Source of the DNA: Phocaeicola faecicola
Lineage (GTDB): Bacteria > Bacteroidota > Bacteroidia > Bacteroidales > Bacteroidaceae
Direction: 5' to 3'
NCBI RefSeq assembly: GCF_013618865.1
Contig: NZ_JABSOE010000005.1
Coordinates: 1-64,000, forward strand
DNA length: 64,000 bases
Below the pieces are notes generated by a model. That model had not been told where the DNA came from. It saw only the letters and a list, made by a program, of their open reading frames with translations, and made no database searches. This document shows, one piece after another, positions 33,700 to 42,865 of the stretch (its first letter is position 1; each line of letters begins with the position of its first letter). The position numbers were made by a program, and so were the translations under genes.

Positions 33700-35130
33700 A
33701 TGAAAGAAACAAATAATTTTCGTGTAGAAAGCGACCTGATCGGTTCACGCGAACTTTCCAATGAAGTACTTTATGGAGTGCAGACTTTAAGAGGTATAGA
33801 GAATTTTGAAATCAGCAAATTCCGGTTGAGCGAATACCCGCTGTTCATTCATGCACTGGCCATTACCAAAATGGCAGCAGCCCGTGCCAACCACGAACTG
33901 GGACTGATATCCGATACATTGTTTGATGCCATTACACAGGCTTGTAATGAAATTCTGGAAGGCCGTTTCCACGACCAGTTCCCGGTAGACATGATACAGG
34001 GAGGTGCCGGTACCACTACCAACATGAATGCCAATGAGGTCATTGCCAACCGTGCCCTTGAAATCATGGGCCATCAGCGTGGAGAATATACTTACTGCTC
34101 TCCGAACGACCATGTCAACTGCTCTCAGTCGACCAATGATGCCTATCCTACTGCCATTCATCTGGGAATGTATGCCACTCATCTGCGCCTGGTTCCCGCC
34201 TTGCAGGAACTGATAGAAGCCTTCCGCCGCAAGTCCCGTGAGTTCGCTCACATCGTGAAAATGGGACGTACCCAGTTGGAAGATGCTGTACCGATGACCC
34301 TGGGACAGACATTCGGAGGTTTTGCCAGCATCCTGAATGATGAAATCAAGCACCTGGATGAGGCTGCCGCCGACTTCCTGACCGTCAACATGGGCGCCAC
34401 TGCCATCGGTACCGGTATCTGTGCGGTTCCGGGATACGCCGAGAAATGCGTCGCTGCATTGGGTGACATTACCGGATGGAACATCCGTCTGGCCGATGAC
34501 CTGGTAGGAGCTACCTCCGATACATCGTGTCTGGTAGGCTATGCATCCGCCTTGAAGCGACTGGCTGTAAAGATGAACAAGATATGCAACGACCTTCGTC
34601 TGCTGGCCAGCGGTCCCCGTTGCGGACTGGGTGAAATCAATCTGCCGGCCATGCAGCCCGGCTCTTCCATCATGCCCGGAAAGGTCAATCCGGTCATTCC
34701 GGAAGTCATGAACCAGATTTGCTACAAGGTCATCGGAAACGAACTCTGTGTCACTATGGCAGGAGAAGCGGCTCAGATGGAACTGAATGCCATGGAACCG
34801 GTAATGGCACAGTGCTGCTTCGAATCGGCCGACCTGATGATGAATGGTTTCCGTACCTTGCGTACCCTGTGTGTCGAAGGCATTACCGCCAATGAGGCCC
34901 ACTGCCTGGAAGAGGTACATCACAGCATCGGAGTGGTTACCGCGCTGAATCCGGTCATCGGATACAAGAACTCCACCAAGATTGCCAAGGAAGCGATGGA
35001 GACAGGAAAAAGCGTTTATCAGCTGGTGCTTGACCACGGAGTACTGACGAAAGAGGAACTTGACCGGATCTTGAGTCCGGAGAACATGATTCATCCTGTA
35101 AAACTCAATATCTCTCACAAAGAGCTTTAA
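33700..35130 (+). CDS. aspA: Aspartate ammonia-lyase
   Basis: A 476-residue fumarase/aspartase-family enzyme turning aspartate into fumarate and ammonia. It has TRxETD-like start FRVESDLIGSRELSNEVLYG, GGAGTTTNMNANEVIANRAL, NDHVNCSQSTNDAYPTA and the superfamily signature GSSIMPGKVNPV with the catalytic Ser. Length fits. Fumarate made here can feed anaerobic respiration through fumarate reductase; the convergent C4-dicarboxylate antiporter gene supports that. The two genes share a terminator. Confidence 0.96.
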   Translation: MKETNNFRVESDLIGSRELSNEVLYGVQTLRGIENFEISKFRLSEYPLFIHALAITKMAAARANHELGLISDTLFDAITQACNEILEGRFHDQFPVDMIQGGAGTTTNMNANEVIANRALEIMGHQRGEYTYCSPNDHVNCSQSTNDAYPTAIHLGMYATHLRLVPALQELIEAFRRKSREFAHIVKMGRTQLEDAVPMTLGQTFGGFASILNDEIKHLDEAAADFLTVNMGATAIGTGICAVPGYAEKCVAALGDITGWNIRLADDLVGATSDTSCLVGYASALKRLAVKMNKICNDLRLLASGPRCGLGEINLPAMQPGSSIMPGKVNPVIPEVMNQICYKVIGNELCVTMAGEAAQMELNAMEPVMAQCCFESADLMMNGFRTLRTLCVEGITANEAHCLEEVHHSIGVVTALNPVIGYKNSTKIAKEAMETGKSVYQLVLDHGVLTKEELDRILSPENMIHPVKLNISHKEL

Positions 35131-35149
35131 CCGGATGCTCTGGTAATGA

Positions 35150-35197
35150 AAACGCCTGTATGCCCAATCCCGGAAGGGAGGCGGCATACAGGCGTTT
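35150..35197. terminator. Bidirectional terminator between aspA and C4-dicarboxylate transporter
   Basis: AAACGCCTGTATGCC (35150-35164) pairs with 35183-35197; a T-run follows on the plus strand and an A-rich flank gives one on the minus strand, so it can serve both convergent genes. Confidence 0.8.
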
Positions 35198-35201
35198 TTT
35201 A

Positions 35202-36518
35202 TTAGAATAATAGCTGTGTAAGCAGCAGTCCGACTACGATGGCCACTGCCGTAGAAATCAGTCCCGGAAGCATGAAGGAATGATTCAGGATGTATTTCCC
35301 GATACGTGTACTTCCCGTACTGTCGAAATTGATGGCAGCCACTACCGTAGGATAGTTCGGTATGAAGAAATAACCGTTGACGGCCGGAAACAGTGCGATG
35401 AGGAGCAGCGGAGAGATGCCCAGTGCAATACCCAGCGGGACAACGGCACGGACCGTAGCTGCCTGGCTGTAGAGCAGGATGGACATGACAAACAATGCCA
35501 GACCGAAGAGCCATGGCATCGACTGGATGATCTCGCTGATGCCCGATGTCAGCCGTTCCATGTTGCCCGACAGGAAAGTGTCTCCCATCCAGGCAATTCC
35601 GAATATGGCAATTACGGCCTGCATGCCTGCCGGAAAGATGTTTCCCTGTACGGCCTTGATTCCGTCAATCCGGCATACCAGCAGGATAATGGCCGCCGTA
35701 CTGAGCATGATGATTTCAATCAGTGCCGGCATATTCAGTGTCACATATTCTCCCTGATAGAGGAACGAAGGGCGGAGGGTCTCGATGGAACCGAACAGCA
35801 CAATCAGCAGGGTAGCCAGCAGGAAGATACCTACCGACAGCCGTGCCTTTCCCATGTCCTGGATGTGGCATGTCTGTACCGATGAATTCTCGATAATACC
35901 TTCCCGTACTCTGCGCTGGTACTCCGGGTCGTCTGCCAGTTCCTTGCCCGTACGCAGTGAGCAGAAAGCTCCGACCATGACTCCGATAAAAGTAGCCGGA
36001 ACCGACACTTTCAGGATATCGAACAGTGTGAGATTAAAGCCCGACAACAGTCCCAGAAAAGCCACTGTAGCTGCCGAAATCGGACTGGCCGTTATCGCCT
36101 GTTGCGATGCAATGACCGCAATTCCCAGCGGACGCTCCGGCCGGATCTTGGTTTCCCTTGCCACCTCGGCAATCACAGGCAGTACGGAATAGGCAATGTG
36201 TCCCGTTCCGGCAATGAACGTAAACAGGTAAGTCACAATCGGACTCAGTATCGTCACGTGTTCCGGATGCTTGCGCAGGATGCGCTCAGCCAGTTTCACC
36301 ATATACTCCAGTCCCCCCGCCGCCTGCATGCACGAAGCTGCAGTTACCACAGCCGCAATCATCAGCATCACGTCAATGGGTGGGGTAGTCGGTTGTATGC
36401 CAAAGACAAAAGCCAGTATGGCCACTCCCAGTCCTCCGGTAATACCCAGTCCGATACCACCCAGTCGGGCTCCCAATACGATAGCCCCCAAAACAATTAA
36501 CAGTTGAAGAATTAGCAC
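35202..36518 (-). CDS. Anaerobic C4-dicarboxylate transporter (DcuA/DcuB family)
   Basis: A 438-residue inner membrane antiporter with about 11-12 helices, starting at a GTG (36518; LILQLLIVLGAIVLGARLGG). Family landmarks: LGGIGLGITGGLGVAILAFV, FIAGTGHIAYSVLPVIAEVA, RPERPLGIAVIASQQAITAS PISAATVAF and PNYPTVVAAINFDSTGSTRI. It exchanges fumarate, aspartate or malate for succinate in anaerobic growth. It is convergent with aspA, whose product supplies fumarate, a pairing common in Bacteroides. DcuA versus DcuB cannot be settled from sequence reading. Confidence 0.93.
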   Translation of the reverse strand: MLILQLLIVLGAIVLGARLGGIGLGITGGLGVAILAFVFGIQPTTPPIDVMLMIAAVVTAASCMQAAGGLEYMVKLAERILRKHPEHVTILSPIVTYLFTFIAGTGHIAYSVLPVIAEVARETKIRPERPLGIAVIASQQAITASPISAATVAFLGLLSGFNLTLFDILKVSVPATFIGVMVGAFCSLRTGKELADDPEYQRRVREGIIENSSVQTCHIQDMGKARLSVGIFLLATLLIVLFGSIETLRPSFLYQGEYVTLNMPALIEIIMLSTAAIILLVCRIDGIKAVQGNIFPAGMQAVIAIFGIAWMGDTFLSGNMERLTSGISEIIQSMPWLFGLALFVMSILLYSQAATVRAVVPLGIALGISPLLLIALFPAVNGYFFIPNYPTVVAAINFDSTGSTRIGKYILNHSFMLPGLISTAVAIVVGLLLTQLLF

Positions 36519-36660
36519 AGGATAATCAGTTGTTTAATTTTTGTTCGTATTCATTCATCCGGCAAATCTGCCTTCCGGGCGACAAAGTTACTCATTTTTC
36601 AGCAGTTACCGAAATGTTTACTGCCCGTATTCTCCTCTCGTCTGTATTTTTCCTGCATAT

Positions 36661-37287
36661 TCAGTCGGCTGGGACATAAATACGTGCAGGACCTCTCCCT
36701 TCAAAACCTATTCCGCTTCCTTTCATCTTGCGAAACTCCTGAAGTTCCAAGGTTGCTCCAGTCCGGCTTAGTCCTGTCAGCTGCACATAGTCGCTTATTC
36801 GCATAAAACCATGTTGTTTCAGGTATTCCAAAGCCCGTAGTCTGCGCTCTTCCTTCGAATAAGGAGAAACCTTCAGTCGGTTTTCTTTTCCCCGTTTGAG
36901 CCTGCACATTTCTCCTGTATGTTTCACCAGCTGTTTGTCAGCCCGGAAACGGATACGCCGTACTCCGATGCTTCTGGCATTCCGTCGGGTTTCCTCCGTG
37001 TCAAACTCATCCATCTCCTTACCTTCCATCACTCCTAGGGAAGCCCGGAATATTCCGATTTCATTCAGTGATACTGAATACCCTTTTGCCATGTAATAAG
37101 CCATCTGTCTGGCCAGTTCCGTCAGTACGTGGACGACGGTGCCTTCTTGCAGCGCACTTCCATGCGCGGCGATCCGTTCCACCAGTTCCTTTGTCGTAAT
37201 CATTCCCAGACTCTTCATACGGTAATAGCATCGTGTTCCGTCCGTACCGTTCAGTTTTCCGATTTCCTGTTTGATGTATTCAGCCAT
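36661..37287 (-). CDS. HU-like DNA-binding protein with C-terminal helix-turn-helix
   Basis: A 208-residue protein. The N-terminal ~125 residues resemble the Bacteroidetes HU-HIG domain: a helical pair (TTKELVERIAAHGSALQEGT VVHVLTELARQMAYYMAKGY), a beta-arm (SVSLNEIGIFRASLG) and a strand returning VRRIRFRADKQL. After a basic linker (RLKRGKENRLK) a second domain of ~70 residues has helix-turn-helix character (YVQLTGLSRTGATLELQEFR) and ends GRGPARIYVPAD. It probably binds and bends DNA; targets are unknown. It stands alone between the dicarboxylate transporter gene and a long intergenic region. Confidence 0.8.
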   Translation of the reverse strand: MAEYIKQEIGKLNGTDGTRCYYRMKSLGMITTKELVERIAAHGSALQEGTVVHVLTELARQMAYYMAKGYSVSLNEIGIFRASLGVMEGKEMDEFDTEETRRNARSIGVRRIRFRADKQLVKHTGEMCRLKRGKENRLKVSPYSKEERRLRALEYLKQHGFMRISDYVQLTGLSRTGATLELQEFRKMKGSGIGFEGRGPARIYVPAD

Positions 37288-37588
37288 AATAAAAAGAATT
37301 AAAGTTAAACAATAGATTGTCAGTTAGTCGGGTTGTGGAAGACATTGCTGCTGCCGGTATCGGTAATCCCTGTTTTATCCCTTCTTCCGACCGGGGTTCC
37401 TGTCTTCCTGTGCGGCCCAAGATAATGTCACAAAGAGGCGAATGCAAATTAAAAATGTTAATTTATCAGTTGACGGTACAGATTTATCCATCCATATGAG
37501 GTGTATGTGATCCGTGTTCCGTGTGAGAAATAGCTAACGGAGGTCAGGCTGACGGAAAGATAAAAAATAAGGAACGCAATCGGAAAAG

Positions 37589-37635
37589 AACGGCTCAGTA
37601 GAAATTTATCCCCACTAAATTTCTACTGAGCCGTT
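37589..37635. repeat. Perfect 20-bp orphan hairpin
   Basis: 37589-37608 (AACGGCTCAGTAGAAATTTA) is the exact reverse complement of 37616-37635, with a 7-nt loop TCCCCAC. It lies in an 800-bp region without genes (37288-38090), about 300 bp upstream of the HU-like gene and 590 bp before SusC. The closest coding ends are far away, so it is not an obvious terminator. The rest of this intergenic stretch is A+T-rich with no frame I can support. Confidence 0.8.
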
Positions 37636-38090
37636 ACTGTTCTTGTTTTTAGTTCCTTTTTTGTGTTTGCCCGGATGACGGGTGAGGGGCCGGTTCGGGG
37701 CTGTGTGGACAATTTCCTGTCAATGGTCTGAGAGTATTCGTGAATCATTCGAGAGCTTGTTTAGAGTTACAAAATGTATATTTTCTGTATTTTTTCTCCT
37801 TTTTATTTTTCGGTCGCAAGAATTTATGTATGGATATATTATCCAATTTTGTTAAGTCTATGTAGCATTATCCGTAGTAAAATGTAAAAACGCATCTTAC
37901 AGGCCGGCTGCACATTTGTTGTCCTGTGATTTATACTAAGTTACTTATTGTTAATACTTTAGTTTTGTTATTGTAAAATAATATTGAAAAATATTTTGGT
38001 TTTACGTGTTAGTTGTTTAGGTTTTAAAATAACTATTTTCTCATTTTTAAGGAAAATCATTAATAGTTGTTGGATATTAAAATATTTAAG

Positions 38091-38098
38091 TATATTTG
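38091..38098 (+). promoter_or_regulatory. -7 box of the SusC/SusD/GH18 locus
   Basis: TATATTTG matches TAnnTTTG; TTG at 38070-38072 is a -33 candidate 18 bp upstream. It implies an untranslated leader of about 115 nt before the SusC ATG, which is common for SusC-type genes. Confidence 0.6.
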
Positions 38099-38222
38099 CG
38101 GCCGCTAAATTTAAAAACGTTAATAGACAACCTGAAAGCGGTTATTGAACAAGTAGCCTTAACGACTATGGAAACTGAAGATTGACAATGCACGAATTGA
38201 TTTTTTAATAAAACCTTAAATT

Positions 38223-41200
38223 ATGAATGTAAGTAAAATTTCCCAAATGTTTTGTTTGCTGATGGTTCCCGGTGCTGGAATGGCTTCGGCGGTAGCATCA
38301 GGAAGGGTAACAGAAAATTTTTCTGTCATGCAGCCGGCAGGTAAGGTTTCTGTGCAAGGTGTTGTGGTTGATACAAAGGGCGAGCCTTTGATTGGAGTCA
38401 GCATTCTTGAGTCAGGAACAACAAACGGTACTATTACGGATATTGATGGTAAGTTTACGCTGTCTGTCGATTCAAAGGCGTTGATTGAACTGTCTTATAT
38501 CGGTTATAAGTCTCAGAAATTACCCGCCAAGGCAGATTTGGGTAAAATTGTGATGCAGGAAGATACGGAGGTGCTGGATGAAGTTGTTGTTACAGCATTG
38601 GGTATCAAGCGTTCACAGAAGGCGTTGAGTTACAACGTCCAGGAAGTTAAGAATGATGCGCTTACTACGGTTAAAGATGCCAATTTCGTTAATTCTCTGG
38701 TAGGTAAGGTGGCCGGTGTTCAGATTAATGCAGGTGCCGGCGGACCGGGTAGTACGACTAAAGTGGTGATGCGTGGTATGAAGTCTATCGAAAAGAACAA
38801 TAATGTATTGTATGTGATAGATGGTATCCCTATGTATAACAACAGCTTGGGTGGCGATGGAGGTACATTCGGAAATCCGGTCAGCTCTGAGTCGGCTGCG
38901 GATATCAACCCGGATGATATTGAATCTATCAGTATGCTGACCGGTGCTTCGGCTGCCGCTCTTTATGGTTCGTCTGCTGCCAATGGTGTAATTATGATTA
39001 CTACCAAGAGAGGTGCGGAAGGACGTACTTCTGTCACTATCAGCAACAGTACCACTTTCTCTAAGGTGTGCATGTTGCCGGAGATGCAGTCACGTTATGG
39101 CAACAGTGAAAATATGGGAAGCTGGGGAGAATTGATCAACGGCGATTACGATCCTGCCAAGTTCTTCAATACAGGAACCAATATCATCAACTCCATCAGT
39201 CTTTCTACGGGTAATGAGAAGAATCAGACTTATATTTCTGCTTCTACCACGAATACTAAGGGAGTAGTGCCCGAGAGTGATTATAACCGTTATAACTTCA
39301 CGGCACGTAATACAACAAAGTTTGCTCATGACAAACTGGTCCTGGATTTTGGCGCAAGCTTTATCTTGCAGGACGACCAGAACTTGGTTTCTCAGGGTAA
39401 GTACTTCAATCCGCTTCCTGCATTGTATCTTTTCCCTCGTGGAAATAATTTCGATGAAATACGTCTGTACGAACGCTGGGACCCTGTCCGCGGTATGAAT
39501 GCGCAGTACTGGCCGGTGGGTGAAGGTAACCATTCTTTGCAGAACCCTTACTGGTTGCAGAACCGTAACATGCGTGAGAACAAGAAACGCCGTTATATGT
39601 TCGATGCTTCTTTGCAGTATAATGTCACAGACTGGTTGAATGTAAAAGGACGTGTGCGTGTGGATGAAGCAAGCTATGAAAGAACACGTAAGTACTATGC
39701 AACCACACTGACAACTTTCTGTGGAGAGAACGGTGGATATCAGTTGGATAATAGCTATGACCGCTCATTCTATGCGGATGTGATTGCAAGTGTAGACAAG
39801 TCCTGGGGAGATTGGAGACTGACAGCCAACCTGGGTGCTTCTATCAATGATACCCGTTATAATAATGTGATGAATGCGGGAGACTTGCTGCTGGCCAATC
39901 ACTTTGCCTTGAACAATGTGAATACTGCGGAAAAGTATAAGACTAAACAGGACGGATGGCACGATCAGGTACAGTCTGTATTCGGGGCGGCTGAATTGAG
40001 CTGGAAAGACATGTGGTTCCTGAGTGTAACCGGACGTAACGAATGGGCTTCTCAGCTGGCTTATACCAATAATACTTCTTTCTTCTATCCTTCTGTCGGT
40101 TTGTCGGCCATTGTTTCTAAAATGGTGCAGTTGCCGGAATGGTTCTCTTTCCTGAAGGTGAGAGGTTCTTATTCACAGGTGGCCAGCCCGATTGACAGAT
40201 GGTTGAGTAACCCGAGTTATAAATACAATGATCAGACACACAACTGGGAGCAGCCTAAGACTTATCCTGCTTATGACTTGAAACCGGAGGATACAAAATC
40301 TTTGGAACTGGGCCTGAACATGAGCTTCCTTGACAATACCATTACGGTAGATGCTACTTATTATAAATCGAATACTTATCATCAGACGATTTATGTGCCA
40401 CTGGCTGCTTCAACCGGATATGACAACTTCGTGGCTCAGACGGGTAATGTGCAGAATCAGGGATTGGAACTGGCTGTAGGATACAAGAACACCTGGGGTG
40501 ATTTTTCTCTGTCAAGCTCATTCACTTATTCGTTCAACCAGAACAAGATCAAGGAACTCGCTCATGGCATGATCGATCCTATCGAACATAAGCCGGTAGA
40601 AGATATCACGGAAATCAAGAAAGACTGGCTGGGTGCCCAGAACCTGGCTCCGCGTGTAATCTTGCGCGAAGGTGGTTCGCTTACTGATATTTATGTGAAC
40701 AATGAAATTGCCCGCGACTTGAACGGTAATGTGCAGATCAGTACTTCGGGTAATATGTCTATGCAGGAAACTGAATTCCGTAAAGTGGGTTCTCTGGCAG
40801 CCAAAGGATATTTGGGATGGAGCAATACGCTGGGATATAAAGGCTTGTCGCTGGGCTTTGTGTTCTCTGCACGTCTTGGTGGATTGGTTTACTCGGCTAC
40901 TCAGGGTATTCTGGATTATTATGGCGTATCTGAAGTCACTGCATCTGCCCGTGACAATGGAGGTGTTCCAGTGAACTATGGTATGATTGATGCGAAGAAT
41001 TATTATCAGACAATCGCTACCGCAGATGGTGGTTACGGAGCATATTATCTGTATGATGCTACTAACATACGCCTGCAGGAATTGTCGCTGAATTATACAT
41101 TGCCGCAGAAATGGTTTAACCAGAAGGCTAAACTTACACTGGGTTTTGTTGCCAAGAACCTGGCTATGCTGTACTGCAAGGCTCCGTTTGACCCGGAAGT

Positions 41201-41297
41201 CTCTGCTGCTACAAACAGCAACTTCTATCAGGGAGTGGATTATTTCATGCAGCCGAATACCCGCAACTTTGGTTTTAATGTAAAACTGCAATTCTAA
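38223..41297 (+). CDS. SusC/RagA-like TonB-dependent outer membrane transporter
   Basis: A 1024-residue outer membrane porin for oligosaccharide uptake. A signal sequence is followed by a carboxypeptidase-regulatory-like domain (about 45-125: VQGVVVDTKGEPLIGVSILE, GTITDIDGKFTLSV), a TonB box-like segment (DEVVVTALGIKRSQKALSYN), the plug (LVGKVAGVQINAGAGGPGST, YVIDGIPMYNN, SMLTGASAAALYGSSAANGV) and a 22-strand barrel ending in aromatic FNVKLQF. It has no extra N-terminal signalling domain, so it is not obviously coupled to an anti-sigma. It is followed by its SusD partner and a GH18 enzyme. Confidence 0.95.
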   Translation: MNVSKISQMFCLLMVPGAGMASAVASGRVTENFSVMQPAGKVSVQGVVVDTKGEPLIGVSILESGTTNGTITDIDGKFTLSVDSKALIELSYIGYKSQKLPAKADLGKIVMQEDTEVLDEVVVTALGIKRSQKALSYNVQEVKNDALTTVKDANFVNSLVGKVAGVQINAGAGGPGSTTKVVMRGMKSIEKNNNVLYVIDGIPMYNNSLGGDGGTFGNPVSSESAADINPDDIESISMLTGASAAALYGSSAANGVIMITTKRGAEGRTSVTISNSTTFSKVCMLPEMQSRYGNSENMGSWGELINGDYDPAKFFNTGTNIINSISLSTGNEKNQTYISASTTNTKGVVPESDYNRYNFTARNTTKFAHDKLVLDFGASFILQDDQNLVSQGKYFNPLPALYLFPRGNNFDEIRLYERWDPVRGMNAQYWPVGEGNHSLQNPYWLQNRNMRENKKRRYMFDASLQYNVTDWLNVKGRVRVDEASYERTRKYYATTLTTFCGENGGYQLDNSYDRSFYADVIASVDKSWGDWRLTANLGASINDTRYNNVMNAGDLLLANHFALNNVNTAEKYKTKQDGWHDQVQSVFGAAELSWKDMWFLSVTGRNEWASQLAYTNNTSFFYPSVGLSAIVSKMVQLPEWFSFLKVRGSYSQVASPIDRWLSNPSYKYNDQTHNWEQPKTYPAYDLKPEDTKSLELGLNMSFLDNTITVDATYYKSNTYHQTIYVPLAASTGYDNFVAQTGNVQNQGLELAVGYKNTWGDFSLSSSFTYSFNQNKIKELAHGMIDPIEHKPVEDITEIKKDWLGAQNLAPRVILREGGSLTDIYVNNEIARDLNGNVQISTSGNMSMQETEFRKVGSLAAKGYLGWSNTLGYKGLSLGFVFSARLGGLVYSATQGILDYYGVSEVTASARDNGGVPVNYGMIDAKNYYQTIATADGGYGAYYLYDATNIRLQELSLNYTLPQKWFNQKAKLTLGFVAKNLAMLYCKAPFDPEVSAATNSNFYQGVDYFMQPNTRNFGFNVKLQF

Positions 41298-41308
41298 AAG
41301 AAATGATT

Positions 41309-42841
41309 ATGAAAAATACAATTAAAATATGGGCGTTTGCAACTGCAATATCTGTGTTGGGCAGTTGTACCGATAAATTTGAAGAATTTAATAAAGACCC
41401 TTATGCCGTACAGACAGCCGATCCTTCTATCCTGATTCCGACGATGATTGACGCGCTGATGTATATACAGCAGAATAAGTCTCAGAGTGTGGAACAGATG
41501 GTGGGTACACTGGGAGGATACTTCACTTTGTCCAACCGTTGGGGAGGTCAGAATTTCGATACTTTCAATGCCTCGGATGACTGGAACAGTGGGGTGTATT
41601 CGATAATCTTTACAGACGTATACAGTAATTTCTTCAAGGTGGAGGAATCTACTAAGGGGTCCGGACACTATTATGCGGTTGCCAACCTGGTTAAGGCGGC
41701 TGCCATGATGCGCGTAGCCGATTGTTACGGACCGATTCCTTACAGCCAGGTGAAGAACGGTAAGATGACAGTGGCTTACGATACCAATGAAGAGGTATAT
41801 AAGAATGTGATCAATGATTTGGAGAATGCAGCTACGGTGCTGGCCAGCTATGCAAAGGATTATCCGACTTCAAAACCGCTCGGTGCAAAAGACCTGGTGT
41901 ATGAGGGCGACTATGCTTTGTGGGCTAAGTTTGCAAATTCTCTGGCCTTGAGAGCGGCAATGCGTTCTGGGGATGAGGAGGCTGTCAAGGCAGCGGTAAA
42001 TCATCCGGCTGGATTGATCATGACTAACGCGGAGAATGCAATGATGGATCCGGGAGTACAGGGTAATCCTTATCAGATTGCGGCTGTCAACTGGGGGGAC
42101 TTGCGTGCCAATGCTTCTATTGTGGATTATATGAATGGATATGAGGATCCACGCCGTCCGGCTTATTTTACCAAATGTGCCTATTCGGGCAATGAGAATA
42201 AATACATCGGTATGCGTTCGGGACAGGCTGCATTCGACAAGTCGGATGTGCAGGGATATTCTCAGCCAAACTATAAGTCTAATTCAAAACTGCCGATGTT
42301 CGTGGCTGCGGAAACTCAGTTCCTGCTGGCTGAGGCAGCACTGAAAGGATGGTATACAGCCGGTTCGGCAGAGGAACTGTATAAGAAAGGTATTGAACTG
42401 TCAATGGAACAGTACGGTGTATCAGCCGACCAGGCAAGTGCTTATATTGCAGATGATACCAAGAAACCAGCCAACCATGAGAAGGATCCGCTGGGAGGAG
42501 GTAAACTGGACTATACCCGTAAAAGTACAATTACCGTGGCATGGAGCAACGAGGCTACCAATGAACAGAAACTGGAACGGATCATTACTCAGAAATGGAT
42601 TGCCTGCTATCCGCTGGGATTGGAAGCATGGGCCGAATACCGTCGTACAGGATATCCTGATCTGGCTCCTGCAATCGATAACCTGAGCAATGGAGCGGTA
42701 GATACCAACCGTGGTATGCGTCGCTTGCGCTTCCCTTATACTGAAAAGGACTTGAATACGGCCAATTACAATGCAGCTGTTCAGATGATTGGAGGTATTG
42801 ACAATGAGGGTGTAGACCTGTTTTGGACAAAGAAAAAATAA
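41309..42841 (+). CDS. SusD/RagB-like surface lipoprotein
   Basis: A 510-residue glycan-binding lipoprotein. The ATG at 41309 gives MKNTIKIWAFATAISVLGSC with lipobox Cys20; an ATG two codons earlier is possible. The SusD fold shows helical repeats (FLLAEAALKGWYTAGSAEEL YKKGIE) and WIACYPLGLEAWAEYRRTGY PDLAP near the C-terminus. It caps the adjacent SusC barrel on the cell surface and hands it glycans. It starts 11 bp after susC, so the pair is co-transcribed. Confidence 0.93.
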   Translation: MKNTIKIWAFATAISVLGSCTDKFEEFNKDPYAVQTADPSILIPTMIDALMYIQQNKSQSVEQMVGTLGGYFTLSNRWGGQNFDTFNASDDWNSGVYSIIFTDVYSNFFKVEESTKGSGHYYAVANLVKAAAMMRVADCYGPIPYSQVKNGKMTVAYDTNEEVYKNVINDLENAATVLASYAKDYPTSKPLGAKDLVYEGDYALWAKFANSLALRAAMRSGDEEAVKAAVNHPAGLIMTNAENAMMDPGVQGNPYQIAAVNWGDLRANASIVDYMNGYEDPRRPAYFTKCAYSGNENKYIGMRSGQAAFDKSDVQGYSQPNYKSNSKLPMFVAAETQFLLAEAALKGWYTAGSAEELYKKGIELSMEQYGVSADQASAYIADDTKKPANHEKDPLGGGKLDYTRKSTITVAWSNEATNEQKLERIITQKWIACYPLGLEAWAEYRRTGYPDLAPAIDNLSNGAVDTNRGMRRLRFPYTEKDLNTANYNAAVQMIGGIDNEGVDLFWTKKK

Positions 42842-42865
42842 TAATCCTTTAATTAAGATACGATT

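Noticed and set aside
33787-35514. A 575-codon minus-strand frame across aspA and the terminator
   Set aside because: Antisense to aspA, crosses a bidirectional terminator and overlaps the transporter gene; no recognisable domain.
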